Assembly: GCA_001969505.1 (NCBI GenBank)
Contig: LSSK01000489.1
Location: 1 to 25,774 of the forward strand
Reading direction: 5' to 3'
From: Zancudomyces culisetae
Taxonomy: Eukaryota > Kickxellomycota > Harpellomycetes > Harpellales > Legeriomycetaceae
Length of the DNA: 25,774 bases
The notes beneath the pieces are model-generated. The model did no database searches and was not told where the DNA came from. It worked only from the letters and a program-made list of their open reading frames with translations. Positions 1 to 8,932 of this stretch are shown here, piece by piece. A program made the position numbers and the translations under genes. Each line of letters begins with the position of its first letter. Within the stretch, counting starts at the first letter, position 1.

Positions 1-146
1 CACTTCTGGGTTGGTTTCAGTACATAAAAGTCATTAAATAATATAAATATGAAATACAGATCAAATATAAATGTGAATATGAATAATGTTTATTATGTGA
101 ATATTTTATATATAAGGAACCAAGAAGAAAAAAGACACTGGTTTGC

Positions 147-295
147 ATGAGGATTTATAAATTAAGTAGCAAATTTGAATTCAACTCAATAACTAGAGTT
201 TATCCTACATTTCTAGAATTATTAAATACATTTTTATCACCTTCCCCATCCACCTACCCACTTACCGCTTTCGACTTTCTACCTTTTTTTTCCAG
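147..295 (+). other. Possible 5' exon and intron of the HMG-box gene
   Basis: A pyrimidine-rich tract ending in ccag (to 295) looks like a 3' splice site just before the HMG-box reading frame. An ATG at 147 could start a 19-nt exon ending at a weak donor (gtagca, 166). Joining it at 296 keeps frame and would add a short N-terminus. The intron would be 130 nt. The donor is poor, so this may instead be an intron in the 5' untranslated region or chance. Confidence 0.2.
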
Positions 296-315
296 TGAAT
301 TTACTATTATCAACA

Positions 316-1293
316 ATGCAAACTATAGTGGAGAGCATAGGTCACCAAACCGCAGAATTTCAAGGAAATGACTACCAAACCAACAAAATCACAAATATAT
401 CCATAAATAAACTCGACCTCACCGACAAAGAACCAAGCCTAAATGGAGAACTATGCGGTTATTTTATGCTTGCATGTGATGGAAATATCAGCAGCTACAA
501 ACCACTCGCTTCAGCCGTAATCAATGATGAAGTGTATTTATCAGTACCAGATGATTATTATGCTGTGTTGATTCCCAAACACACTAATATCAAATCATTA
601 TCGAAAAGGCTTGGGAAAGCTTTTCGTGCTCATCAAAGTAAGACCAAAAAACCATATAGCCGCATCAACAATTCCAAAAGCTTTGGTGCCCAATTAAAAA
701 GCAAAAACAAGTCTAAATTACAAACAGAAACAAAAGTAGAACTAGAAGTAAAAGCAGAAATAAAAACAGAAACAGAAACAGAAACAGAAACAGAAACAGA
801 AACAGAAACAGAAACAGAAAATGTGATAAAGAATGGCATCGATAACAATAGCCACATGTATCAATTACATCCAAATACAAAGGTTTCACCTCCCACTAAA
901 ACGGGAAACAGTTTCATGCTATACAGAAAGGATAAAACCAAGCAGTTGCGTCAAATGTTTCCATCCCTGAACCAAAGGGATATCTCGAAAATATGTGGTG
1001 AACTATGGAAAGTGGCATCGGCTGGAACAAAAAGCTATTATCAGAACCAATACAAAATGAATGAGCTGTCCCGGAAGCAGCTAAATAAGGTTGATGTGGA
1101 CTCATACTGCAACACACCATTTTTACTAGGAGAAAATGACAGTAATATTTATTTTGAAAAAAATGCCAGTAATAATACTTTCAATGTGAACAACTACATC
1201 CATGCAAATATAACTAAAAACGTTGATATTTCTGGTATAAGCGATGACATCAATAACAATAATTGTTGTATTTACACCAGTTATTTACAATAG
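316..1293 (+). CDS. MATA_HMG-type HMG-box protein (mating-type-like transcription factor)
   Basis: This gene encodes 325 residues from the first ATG. An upstream in-frame GTG at 295 overlaps a splice-acceptor-like tract and is not a likely start. Residues about 191-255 form an HMG box of the fungal mating-type class: a SFMLYRKDK helix-1 motif, then ISKICGELWK and a YY pair. These are the residues that bind the minor groove in MAT1-2/Mat-Mc/SexM-type factors. Before the box lies a Thr-Glu repeat encoded by a GAAACA hexamer (769-816). The N-terminal 120 residues match nothing I recognise. The box is uninterrupted here, whereas many MAT HMG genes have an intron in it. The gene converges on VMS1; SLA2 and APN2, frequent MAT neighbours in ascomycetes, are not in view. 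Family membership is well supported. A role as the mating-type determinant is inference; it could be another HMG regulator of sexual development. Confidence 0.8.
   Translation: MQTIVESIGHQTAEFQGNDYQTNKITNISINKLDLTDKEPSLNGELCGYFMLACDGNISSYKPLASAVINDEVYLSVPDDYYAVLIPKHTNIKSLSKRLGKAFRAHQSKTKKPYSRINNSKSFGAQLKSKNKSKLQTETKVELEVKAEIKTETETETETETETETETENVIKNGIDNNSHMYQLHPNTKVSPPTKTGNSFMLYRKDKTKQLRQMFPSLNQRDISKICGELWKVASAGTKSYYQNQYKMNELSRKQLNKVDVDSYCNTPFLLGENDSNIYFEKNASNNTFNVNNYIHANITKNVDISGISDDINNNNCCIYTSYLQ
769..816 (+). repeat. In-frame GAAACA hexanucleotide repeat, 8 perfect units
   Basis: Eight tandem GAAACA units with degenerate copies just upstream. The six-base unit equals two codons (Glu-Thr), so gain or loss of units changes the protein length without a frameshift. 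It lies in the linker before the HMG box. Confidence 0.95.
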
Positions 1294-1497
1294 TATTTTA
1301 GAGAAATACATATATTTAGAATTACAAAATATGGCTGTAGTAGTAGTATTTTCCAACTTTAAACACTTGTATAATTATTTATCCACAATTTTCACTATTT
1401 ATTTTTCATTGTTTCAACTTACTGTTAATACGACCCATTTCGTATCAATACTTTACACTATTTTCTACTCATTCCTTCTATACTCGCAGATACCATA

Positions 1498-1533
<36 letters not shown>

Positions 1534-2075
1534 TGATACTGATATCAATACCATTTTTGCAAATAAAATGATGATCTTGCAATTACAGCTCTTTACACAA
1601 TGAAATGGAAATAGAAATAGAAATATAAACATAAATCCGAGTTCCAGCTTAAACGAATAAACAAATAAACAAATAAACACGTGTTACAAAAAATAACACT
1701 TACACATGTTCACAGTTTACTTGAAATCCTAGCAACCACTTTAAGGTTTCACCAACTGGAATACTGTTACTCAACATAATAAAAATCTAGATGTTGCTTT
1801 TTATTGAAATCTAATTCAGAATATAATGACACACCAGTTCCAACTAGGCACACAAAGGTCTTTTTGACTTTACGAATAAAAGGCAACTTGGATAATACGT
1901 AAAAACTGAAACAGGTCTATTTTATTTTATTTTATTTATCTTATTTTATTTCGTTTTGGTTAAAAAAACCGAGTGCAGGTGAAAAAAAGCATTATAGCAT
2001 GACGAAAAAAAAAAGTACTAGTAACGCCATCAAGTCCAGTTTTAATAAATAAGCCAAACCAAACTTCACCAAGCA
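1294..2075. other. Intergenic 3' region between convergent genes, rich in microsatellites
   Basis: This region lies between the convergent HMG-box and VMS1 genes. It holds an ATT trinucleotide run (about 1499-1529), short GAAATA copies (about 1604-1625), an AAACAAAT-like run (about 1653-1680) and TTTTA/TTTAT copies (about 1917-1950). Open frames crossing it have no coding character. Confidence 0.7.
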
Positions 2076-3854
2076 CTAATCCGTGGCAGGTATTTTAGTT
2101 TCTTTCCAATTGAAATCAGCATCGCCAGAATAATTCTTTCTATAGTTTGCAAATACTTTCTGGACATGCTTGTTTTTCGATAGCTGGTAAGCTGTCTTTC
2201 CAGCCTCATTGCGAATAGTGAGATCATCAATCTCATTCTCTAGTAGAAATTGCACAACCTTTGTTCGATTCTTTTGCGCTGCCAAATGCAGGAATGTTGG
2301 CGTATCACATCCATTAACCGATATTTTGGTGTTTGCATGTGTATCAGAGTGTAAATGGGAATTTAGCGAAAGAGGAGGGATGTACTTGACATCAATGCTT
2401 TCGTTACTAAAAACCTGGAATAATAAGTAATCAAGCGTACTTTTCAGATGTTCGATAATTTTTGTATCAGATACTTTGTTTTTAGGTGCCGACATAAGCT
2501 TCGCCGTCTTTAAAATATAGTTGGTATAATCATCATAGCAATAGTCGTTTTCGTCTAGTTGTACGGTGGCAACTGATGTGTCCGAGCCTGAATCTGAGCC
2601 ACTGCAATAACCATCGTCCATATCCTGCGTATCCTTTGCTCCCTCTACTCCATTTGCTTCATTCTTGGTATTTGAGGTGGGGATAGTTGTATCACCTTTA
2701 TTTATATACACGCGCGTGAGTCTGTCGTAGATTATACTCACATATTCGATCCCGATCTTTTGTTTTTTGTGCTTCTGGTTGAAACCAATTACATTTTCAG
2801 CCTCTTTGACTGTGATGGCCGGTAATTTAACAAACCGAGTTGATATCTGAAACTTTCCGTTACTGCTTAGGACAGAAGTCGCCGGGATTGCGCTAGAGCT
2901 TTGAAATTCACTATCCCCTAAGGGGCTTCCTTGACCCTTTCCACCTGTGGGCTTTGGGAGCGTAAACCCTGTTGACGAGGTAAATACATTGGCTAGTACG
3001 TTTTTTTCGACATACTTCAAATTTTCATTTCCATTCACCCAATAGAAAATATATTTGCTTTCAACAGCCTTCAAAACATCGATCATTTCTTGAATAAACT
3101 TTGTGTGCAACGACCTACGTATCTGGGCACCAGCACTATTTTTAGGTCGGTCACTGTTGTCGTGCTTTATTTGCAATCCACCCTGCTTTCGTCGACTCAC
3201 GTACTTGTGAATAGTTTTTTTAAATACGAGTTTACCAGTTTTGGTATCAATAGTCCCAAGTACGAAATCACCACGTCCCAACGAACACAGCATGATTGTT
3301 ACAGTGCTAAACAGTGCAAGATTTTTCAAATGAGTAAACACAATGGTTTGAGTCAAAGCTCCGAGTGGATCTAAGGCCAAAAGACTAGTATACAGGCTAT
3401 ATTCTACCCGATTCACTTTAAAAGTAACCATATTTTTGTCAAATAAAAACACTTGATCCTGATTTTCCTTGTCATTGGCCTTGCTCTTCTGATTCAACGA
3501 CTTTTTCTCCGCCGAATTGGTGCTGTTGCTTTCGTGCTCATTCTGCTTCTTGAGCTTTACTAGCAATCTATCTGCATGATCTTTGCTTTTGAAATGGGTT
3601 CGCTGCTCTTCAATGTTCGAGAAATTCGTGATTCCACAAGTTTGACATCGAAGACCATGCGTATTTCCCATACTGCTCCAGTTTAGTTTGATTTCGAATT
3701 TTTTTCGCGCTGAAACTGGATCTACCCGATTCGTGTCTTTTTGGGAATTATTCGAGTCTTCGCTACTCTTGCAGGCGATAGCAAGCTTCGAAATTATATC
3801 ATTAGGTATATCGAATACACTAAACGGTGCCGAATTATCTTTGATTTTGCTCAT
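2076..3854 (-). CDS. VMS1: VMS1/ANKZF1-like peptidyl-tRNA hydrolase of ribosome quality control
   Basis: The family releases nascent chains stuck on 60S subunits by cleaving peptidyl-tRNA, protecting mitochondria from aberrant proteins. The intronless frame encodes 592 residues. In order it has a short N-terminal FSVFDIPND motif like fungal Vms1, a C2H2 zinc finger (C70, C73, H87, H93), the VLRF1 release-factor-like domain (about 140-300) with a GGLQ loop at 225-228 whose Gln is the expected catalytic residue, a low-complexity acidic stretch, and one ankyrin unit (about 518-567). The protein ends 25 residues later. Typical family members continue with a charged coiled coil and an Arg-rich Cdc48/p97-binding VIM; neither is present, and the last codons contain no GT that could serve as a donor to a further exon. 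It lies in tandem downstream of the gamma-glutamyltransferase gene. Confidence 0.9.
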   Translation of the reverse strand: MSKIKDNSAPFSVFDIPNDIISKLAIACKSSEDSNNSQKDTNRVDPVSARKKFEIKLNWSSMGNTHGLRCQTCGITNFSNIEEQRTHFKSKDHADRLLVKLKKQNEHESNSTNSAEKKSLNQKSKANDKENQDQVFLFDKNMVTFKVNRVEYSLYTSLLALDPLGALTQTIVFTHLKNLALFSTVTIMLCSLGRGDFVLGTIDTKTGKLVFKKTIHKYVSRRKQGGLQIKHDNSDRPKNSAGAQIRRSLHTKFIQEMIDVLKAVESKYIFYWVNGNENLKYVEKNVLANVFTSSTGFTLPKPTGGKGQGSPLGDSEFQSSSAIPATSVLSSNGKFQISTRFVKLPAITVKEAENVIGFNQKHKKQKIGIEYVSIIYDRLTRVYINKGDTTIPTSNTKNEANGVEGAKDTQDMDDGYCSGSDSGSDTSVATVQLDENDYCYDDYTNYILKTAKLMSAPKNKVSDTKIIEHLKSTLDYLLFQVFSNESIDVKYIPPLSLNSHLHSDTHANTKISVNGCDTPTFLHLAAQKNRTKVVQFLLENEIDDLTIRNEAGKTAYQLSKNKHVQKVFANYRKNYSGDADFNWKETKIPATD

Positions 3855-4306
3855 TTTTCGAGATGGGGAGCGGAATTAAGGTTTTTATTCACCAGTTTAT
3901 TATTTTGTGTGTGTATTTTATGATTTCTTTTCATTTTAAGGATTTAAATCCTCGAATTTTTTTATATAAAATGGTCCCGAATTTATTATATGTATTGCGT
4001 TTGCAAGTGATAAAAAAAGAGCGTAGTAGCTCCAATACGAAGATACCTCACTTCCTGCAAAGATTTTGAAAACAAACAAAAGTGGTAGAAATACCTGACA
4101 CTGCCATAATGTCGTTATAATTTTATTATTTTTCATCCAAAAGTAACAGTATATATAAAAAAAGGCAATACAGGTATTTGGACATTGACAAGTACAACAA
4201 AACATAAAACGAACAGGTCAAAAGATCCGCGCCTATTCAGAATGAATAATAACGAAACTCTTGTATAAGCACAACTAGTAGCTTTTCAGATAAACAAGAA
4301 AGGAAA
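3855..4306. other. Intergenic region upstream of VMS1 and downstream of GGT
   Basis: About 450 bp that must contain the VMS1 promoter and the 3' end of the gamma-glutamyltransferase transcript. It is AT-rich, with T/A tracts (for example around 3955-3970 and 4150-4165). A reverse-strand open frame here shows no recognisable protein features. No specific regulatory site is evident. Confidence 0.5.
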
Positions 4307-6400
4307 TTAGTATGCAGCAGGAGCACCCTTCTTTCTTCCATCGCTGACAGCATGAATAGTTCCATCGCTCAAAATCCTAATCGCTTGAACTACAGAAGAA
4401 ACTTGAGCCATTTCAACGATGTTATGGCCCTTTTCCCTGAGCCCATTGACAAGATCCACGGGATAATAAGGTTCTACCATAAGCTCGTCAGGCAAAAGCT
4501 GGTGGTGGATTCGAGGAGAGTCGACAGCCTGTTTGATGGTCATCCCGTACTCCATACAATTGCGAAGTACTTGTGCTACAGCCGTCAAAATCCTACTTCC
4601 TCCGCTAGCTCCAACTACATATTCGACCTTTCCATTTTTATCCAATACAATCGTTCCTGAAGTGGTTGAAAGAGGCCTCTTACCAGCCTTTACAAAGTTT
4701 TTGGGAGATGGATGCAGACCAAATCCATTTTTGGTACCTGGAGTGCTGAAGTCGTCCATGTTGTCGTTAAATATCACTCCAGTCTTGGGGTCCATTACAC
4801 GCGACCCAAATAGTAGGTTGATAGTAGATGTAAGCGAAACAGCATTTCCATCCTTGTCAACTACTGCAACATGTGTGGTTCCATGATCCTCTTTATCTGC
4901 ATATTCGGGTTCATAGTATTCAAAGTCATGGGTTCTATCGTCAGTGATTTTGGCTTTATTTTGTTTTGCATGCTCTTTGCTAAGCTGGGTCTTGACAATT
5001 TCTTCCAAGTTGTTGAATTCAGGATCAGCCAATCTTGTTCGGTCAGAGAAACCAAATTTCAGTATTTCGATGAATCTATGTAGCTCCAAAACTGTTGGCT
5101 TGTCACTGCTCTCAAACAACTCTAACATGTTAAATATCGATGCAACCACTGATCCGCTTGTTGGTGGTGGGCTCGTTATCATTTTTTTGTCTTTATATGT
5201 TATTTCCAGTGATGACCTGATCTTGGGTTCATAGCTACTTAAGTCTTCGAGCGAAATGATTCCGCCATTTTTAACAATCGAGTCTACCATTTGTTGTGCA
5301 ATTTCCCCCTTGTAGAACGCATCCGCGCCTTCTTTCGCTACCTTTTCGAGTGTTGCAGCATAGTTTTTTCTGAAAATCGTTTCGCTTGCATCTTTAACGC
5401 TACCATCTGTGTTAAAGAATATATCTTTAAATCCCTCTCTGTTTCTAAGGAACTCTGCATTAGATTCTAGTACCATGTTGACCACTGGTCCCATTTTGTA
5501 CCCATCACGCCCATATACAACAGTTGGTTCAAATAACCTTTGCCATTTCAGTTTTCCATATTTCTTGTGGGCGAGTTCGTATCCTTTCAATTCTCCTGGT
5601 ACACCAACGGAAAGACCTCCAATTTGAGCCTTTTTGATGTCATTCGCATACATGGTCTCATTTGCAAGTTTTGGCGCAAGCTCTCTGAAGTCGACTACTT
5701 CTGTTTCACCTGTTGATTTTCTAATAAGCATAAAACCTCCACCACCAATTCCTGAGGAGTGACTGTTAAACAACCCAATACATATCCCTGATGCAATAGC
5801 TGCATCGACTGCATTACCGCCATCTTTCAATACCTGCAGTCCAATATCCGAGCATTCTTTTCTATCGGTTGCGACTGCCCCGGTCTTTCCCATTGCGTCC
5901 TTCGAATCTATCCTAGCCTTTCTGTATGCTGAAAATGAACCAGGTTGATCCTGTACAACTTCCATACTATTTCCTTCTATAATCTCATCCTTTTGGCCAT
6001 TATTCTCAGGAATGTTATCGAGCTTTAAGCTTACGAATAGCGGTTTTTTGAATAACGTACCGTCGGTTCCATCAGGTACATCCTGAACCAGAAGATTGTT
6101 GAATGATTCATTGTCGTTAACAACGCTTTGTGTTTTCTTTTTAGCATCACTCTTGGCTGGGACTAGTCTGAGAAGGAATATCACCACACCAACGCATAAT
6201 ACCACTACAATTACCCTAAATAGTACACGTTTACTGGTGAACCTTCGCAAAAATCCTCTTCTTTTGTATCTGCTTCGTGCAAGGCCTTCCTCGGTAATTC
6301 CAAGCGATAATTCGGGGGAGCCAGTCAATAATTTATCCTCATTCGGGGAATCTACCTCTACATACAGAGGCTTTTGTTCTGCTGTATCTTGCATGCTCAT
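4307..6400 (-). CDS. Gamma-glutamyltransferase (glutathione hydrolase), type II membrane form
   Basis: The enzyme cleaves the gamma-glutamyl bond of glutathione and transfers it to water or amino acids; in yeasts it is a vacuolar membrane enzyme that recycles glutathione. The intronless frame encodes 697 residues. An arginine-rich cytosolic N-terminus is followed by one membrane segment (about 63-81), giving type II topology. The catalytic part begins near residue 170 with GAVAT and the GGNAVDAAIA motif, followed by SGIGGGGFML. The autocleavage site and nucleophile lie in HGTTHVAV (Thr508). Oxyanion and substrate-loop motifs follow (NDNMDDF, PLSTTSGTI, GASGGSRI). It closes with GRKKGAPAAY, matching the usual DPRKGG..AGY ending. 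Length and motifs are complete and the enzyme looks active. The start Met is the first in frame and precedes the basic tail. Confidence 0.95.
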   Translation of the reverse strand: MSMQDTAEQKPLYVEVDSPNEDKLLTGSPELSLGITEEGLARSRYKRRGFLRRFTSKRVLFRVIVVVLCVGVVIFLLRLVPAKSDAKKKTQSVVNDNESFNNLLVQDVPDGTDGTLFKKPLFVSLKLDNIPENNGQKDEIIEGNSMEVVQDQPGSFSAYRKARIDSKDAMGKTGAVATDRKECSDIGLQVLKDGGNAVDAAIASGICIGLFNSHSSGIGGGGFMLIRKSTGETEVVDFRELAPKLANETMYANDIKKAQIGGLSVGVPGELKGYELAHKKYGKLKWQRLFEPTVVYGRDGYKMGPVVNMVLESNAEFLRNREGFKDIFFNTDGSVKDASETIFRKNYAATLEKVAKEGADAFYKGEIAQQMVDSIVKNGGIISLEDLSSYEPKIRSSLEITYKDKKMITSPPPTSGSVVASIFNMLELFESSDKPTVLELHRFIEILKFGFSDRTRLADPEFNNLEEIVKTQLSKEHAKQNKAKITDDRTHDFEYYEPEYADKEDHGTTHVAVVDKDGNAVSLTSTINLLFGSRVMDPKTGVIFNDNMDDFSTPGTKNGFGLHPSPKNFVKAGKRPLSTTSGTIVLDKNGKVEYVVGASGGSRILTAVAQVLRNCMEYGMTIKQAVDSPRIHHQLLPDELMVEPYYPVDLVNGLREKGHNIVEMAQVSSVVQAIRILSDGTIHAVSDGRKKGAPAAY

Positions 6401-7522
6401 TTTGCAGCTGTTCCTACCCTGCTTAGTTCCTTATTTCTTTTCGGATTCTAGAATGCTGAAAGTAAAGTTTGCCAGTGTCAATGAATTGTTTTATCTGCTT
6501 TATTTTAATGTTGAACTGGATATTGTATTAGTAATCAGAGAAATTAATATTACACAGGTACGAGATTTCTATTTTTGGAACCCGGAAAAAAAAATTTTTG
6601 TAGAATTTTGCACATTGAAATTTTGAAACGCATTAGCCCAATCTTCAAATCCAATTAATTATCTAATAATTGTTTCAATTGGCCATGGGAAATTCTTTTC
6701 CACAAATAGTTTTGGAGTTGCATCAAGCACTAATTACCTTTTCCGCCTTTACTATCTAGCTACACGCTCTTTTTCACTCTGAAATTCATGAAACTCATTT
6801 TCTGTTTAACGCTTTTTTCACAAAGCAGCAAATAAATCACGGGCCTAGTAGTTAGATGAGATTTGCACTCTTCTTCTTTACCACCTAATCCAAAAGCATA
6901 CAGGTTGAGTAGCCAATTGAGAAAATATTTTGTTTTTGTTATTTACCCTCAACGCTTGTTCATACGCCTAGAAGGAAAAGGCGTAAATGGATTCATTTCC
7001 AGCAGGCCATTTCTCAGGGGACATTTTCTCCTCAATAAATATGTGTTTACACGCCTTTTCATACATGTATGTTTATCCCTTCCTCTCTCTCTTGCATACA
7101 TTCACTACTTCACCATTGATGCCTTTTGCATTTTAAGACAATGTAGCCACAAGGTATGCAGTTTTATTTTTTACAAAAATATACAGGGTAAATACATACA
7201 ATATGATAGCTGGCGCTTTAGTACAATAACTGTGCGGCCTGATATATTGCCATTACTATTAACATGGCGCATGGCGCATAGCGCGTGATTTTTTTTTTTG
7301 AACTATACTTGAGCATTGAACTGCAAAATGCGGATGTTAACCGGACTGAAATGTCACAAAACCACACCCATTTCTTCATATTCCTCAAACTTTAAAGTTT
7401 TGGGAGCTATCCCATGTTTCTATATTTAAAAAATTCGTAATAATATTAACAAATGGAATCACAAAGACGCCCATTTAAAAAAAAACAGAGTTGAAAAGTT
7501 AGTTAACTATCATCCAAGTTTA
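6401..7522. other. Gene-free stretch upstream of GGT
   Basis: This presumably contains the gamma-glutamyltransferase promoter. A 141-codon open frame at 6863-7288 (+) starts at TTG and has no ATG near its front, so I do not call it. A GC-rich patch (about 7264-7287) built on ATGGCGC and GCGC repeats is followed by ten T residues. No RNA gene was recognised. Confidence 0.5.
7264..7300. repeat. GC-rich GGCGCAT direct repeat and GCGC hairpin next to a T10 tract
   Basis: Two adjacent ATGGCGC units and a GCGC-ata-GCGC self-complementary core are followed directly by a run of ten T. The local GC content contrasts with its surroundings. The complementary strand reads A10 then TCACGCGC, containing an ACGCG core like the fungal MBF/MCB site. 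Function is unknown. Confidence 0.35.
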
Positions 7523-7648
7523 TTACAAGAAAATAGGTCTATGGCTGTTGATATATGTTTCAAGCATAAAAATACCAGCAATACTAATGAAAACAATGAA
7601 CATAGCAAATAAAAATATACCATTAGCCAGCTGTGAAAGTGTAAACAT
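7523..7648 (-). CDS. Possible small single-pass membrane protein (41 aa)
   Basis: An ATG-started frame of 41 residues: a short polar N-terminus (MFTLSQLANG), one strongly hydrophobic segment of about 22 residues ending near IAGIFMLE, then a polar tail (TYINSHRPIFL). The layout resembles tiny ER or mitochondrial membrane subunits such as Ost4, but I see no real sequence match. Short hydrophobic frames arise easily by chance in AT-rich DNA. It lies in tandem just beyond the 3' end of the UBL3-like gene. Confidence 0.25.
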   Translation of the reverse strand: MFTLSQLANGIFLFAMFIVFISIAGIFMLETYINSHRPIFL

Positions 7649-7773
7649 CCTTTCTTTTTAGAAAGATGAGCACGCACGCAATAACAGATGACTCAAAAGA
7701 CAAAATTAAATTAAATTAGAAGAAAAGAGAATAATAGTTGATAGGTTCAACATGCGTTGTAGCCGTCAGAGTG

Positions 7774-8565
7774 CTACAATATAATACAACTACATTTCGG
7801 GGCGTGTTCGGTTTTGTTCTCTTCTATTTAATTAAAGCAAAGACGTTGGACTCTATTTCTGCAAACCTACATACACCAAATATTACAAAGGATCAACCCC
7901 CGCGCCTCCTTCCTCTTTCCTCTGTATAACTATCTCTGCCAGAAATAGTATGTATTTTACATGATAAACATGAGATGTTAAACATAAGTGAAAACATACG
8001 CTGAATTACGCTTTTAGTAACGGATTCCGGTCTAACATTCAAATGATATATCACCGTGTTCGAACTAATCTTACTATCTATTTAAAAATAAATACTTGGC
8101 TTTTCAGCAAGAGTTTAAAATATTAATCCAAGCAAAGTGAATTGACAATTTATTACCTGCTACTTTACTTGTATCGTCCAAAACGCGACCAGCATTTATC
8201 ACTCTCAGCTGATTAACATTTTTTGGCTGCTCAAGAAATTCTAAAAACAGAAAGCATGTAAAATATCTACGTTTACTAGTGCTCATATATTCTCAACCCA
8301 AGGCAAAATATTTCCTCTATCCCATCCACAGACGGGGAAACTTCTGTCTTAGTTAAACACAAAGTGCGTACTTACTGCCAGGCCAGCTATTGTACAAAGA
8401 TTGTTTAATCTGCTTAATCGTATCTGTTCCTTCAAAACGCATTGAATGTCTCTCACCATTTATTGCCAAAAATACAACCTCAATCGAATCCCCGCTTCCA
8501 CCTTTGTTTGAGGATTCTAGTGTAATTTTATCGCTGAGAAATTCGGACTCAGTATTTTTTTCCAT
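7774..8565 (-). CDS. UBL3/MUB-type membrane-anchored ubiquitin-fold protein (4 exons)
   Basis: Hand-assembled from exons 8565-8376, 8240-8157, 8077-8000 and 7823-7774; each junction joins in phase 1 with GT-AG ends (gtaagt, gtaata, gtatgt). The product has 133 residues. After a Ser/Lys-rich N-terminus, a ubiquitin-like fold begins at EVVFLAINGER. It continues with IKQSLYNSWPG, the hallmark LRVINAGRVLDDTSK strand and VIYHLNVRPES. The last exon gives KCSCIIL, a C-terminal CaaX box (CIIL) predicted to be geranylgeranylated, just as UBL3 and plant MUBs end in a prenylated CaaX. Such proteins sit on the plasma membrane or endomembranes, dock E2 enzymes (plants) or drive sorting to vesicles (animals). 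The fold plus CaaX make the identification strong. The role in this fungus is inferred. Confidence 0.85.
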
Positions 8566-8631
8566 GGTCGATTTTATTACTGCCTTAGGTTAAATTACTC
8601 GCGCTCACTACCATTTATTTTATCTGTTAAT

Positions 8632-8932
8632 TTAAACAAAGACACGATCACTATTAAAACGGCTTCTAGTGAATATATATAACACAAAAGCTAAAAGGAG
8701 AAGCATAAAAAAAGGGGGATAATAGGGCGTTAACTTTGCGTTAAATTTGATTAAGAAATTGGCATATTTTTTGGTTGGCAAATGCAGCTTAGACTGCGAA
8801 TAAACCTTTGTGGGGATACCTTGGTGACAAATGCAAACTGGTACTGGCCTCGAATTGACTGGAGCATCCAATTTCTGCATATATTTCTCCCAATAAGGTT
8901 GGCGCCTATTTTTTACTTTTGCATAATGCACG
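8632..8932 (-). CDS. Candidate terminal exon pair of an unidentified gene
   Basis: Two reverse-strand segments, 8932-8820 and 8690-8632, are bounded by good splice signals: acceptor tatttag, donor CAAG|gtatcc, then a pyrimidine-rich acceptor ctccttttag. The join keeps frame and ends in TAA. The piece contains QPYWEKYMQKLDAPVNS and RPVPVCIC, then FVLYIF. I recognise no family and find no convincing upstream exons or start. The stop is only about 65 nt from the UBL3-like start codon, which is tight. It may be a real but unresolved gene, or chance. Confidence 0.2.

Noticed and set aside
633-857. Reverse-strand frame rich in Val-Ser repeats
   Set aside because: It is the antisense shadow of the Glu-Thr hexamer repeat in the HMG-box gene.
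6863-7288. 141-codon open frame on the plus strand
   Set aside because: It begins at TTG, has no ATG near its front, no recognisable motif, and lies in the GGT upstream region; likely chance.
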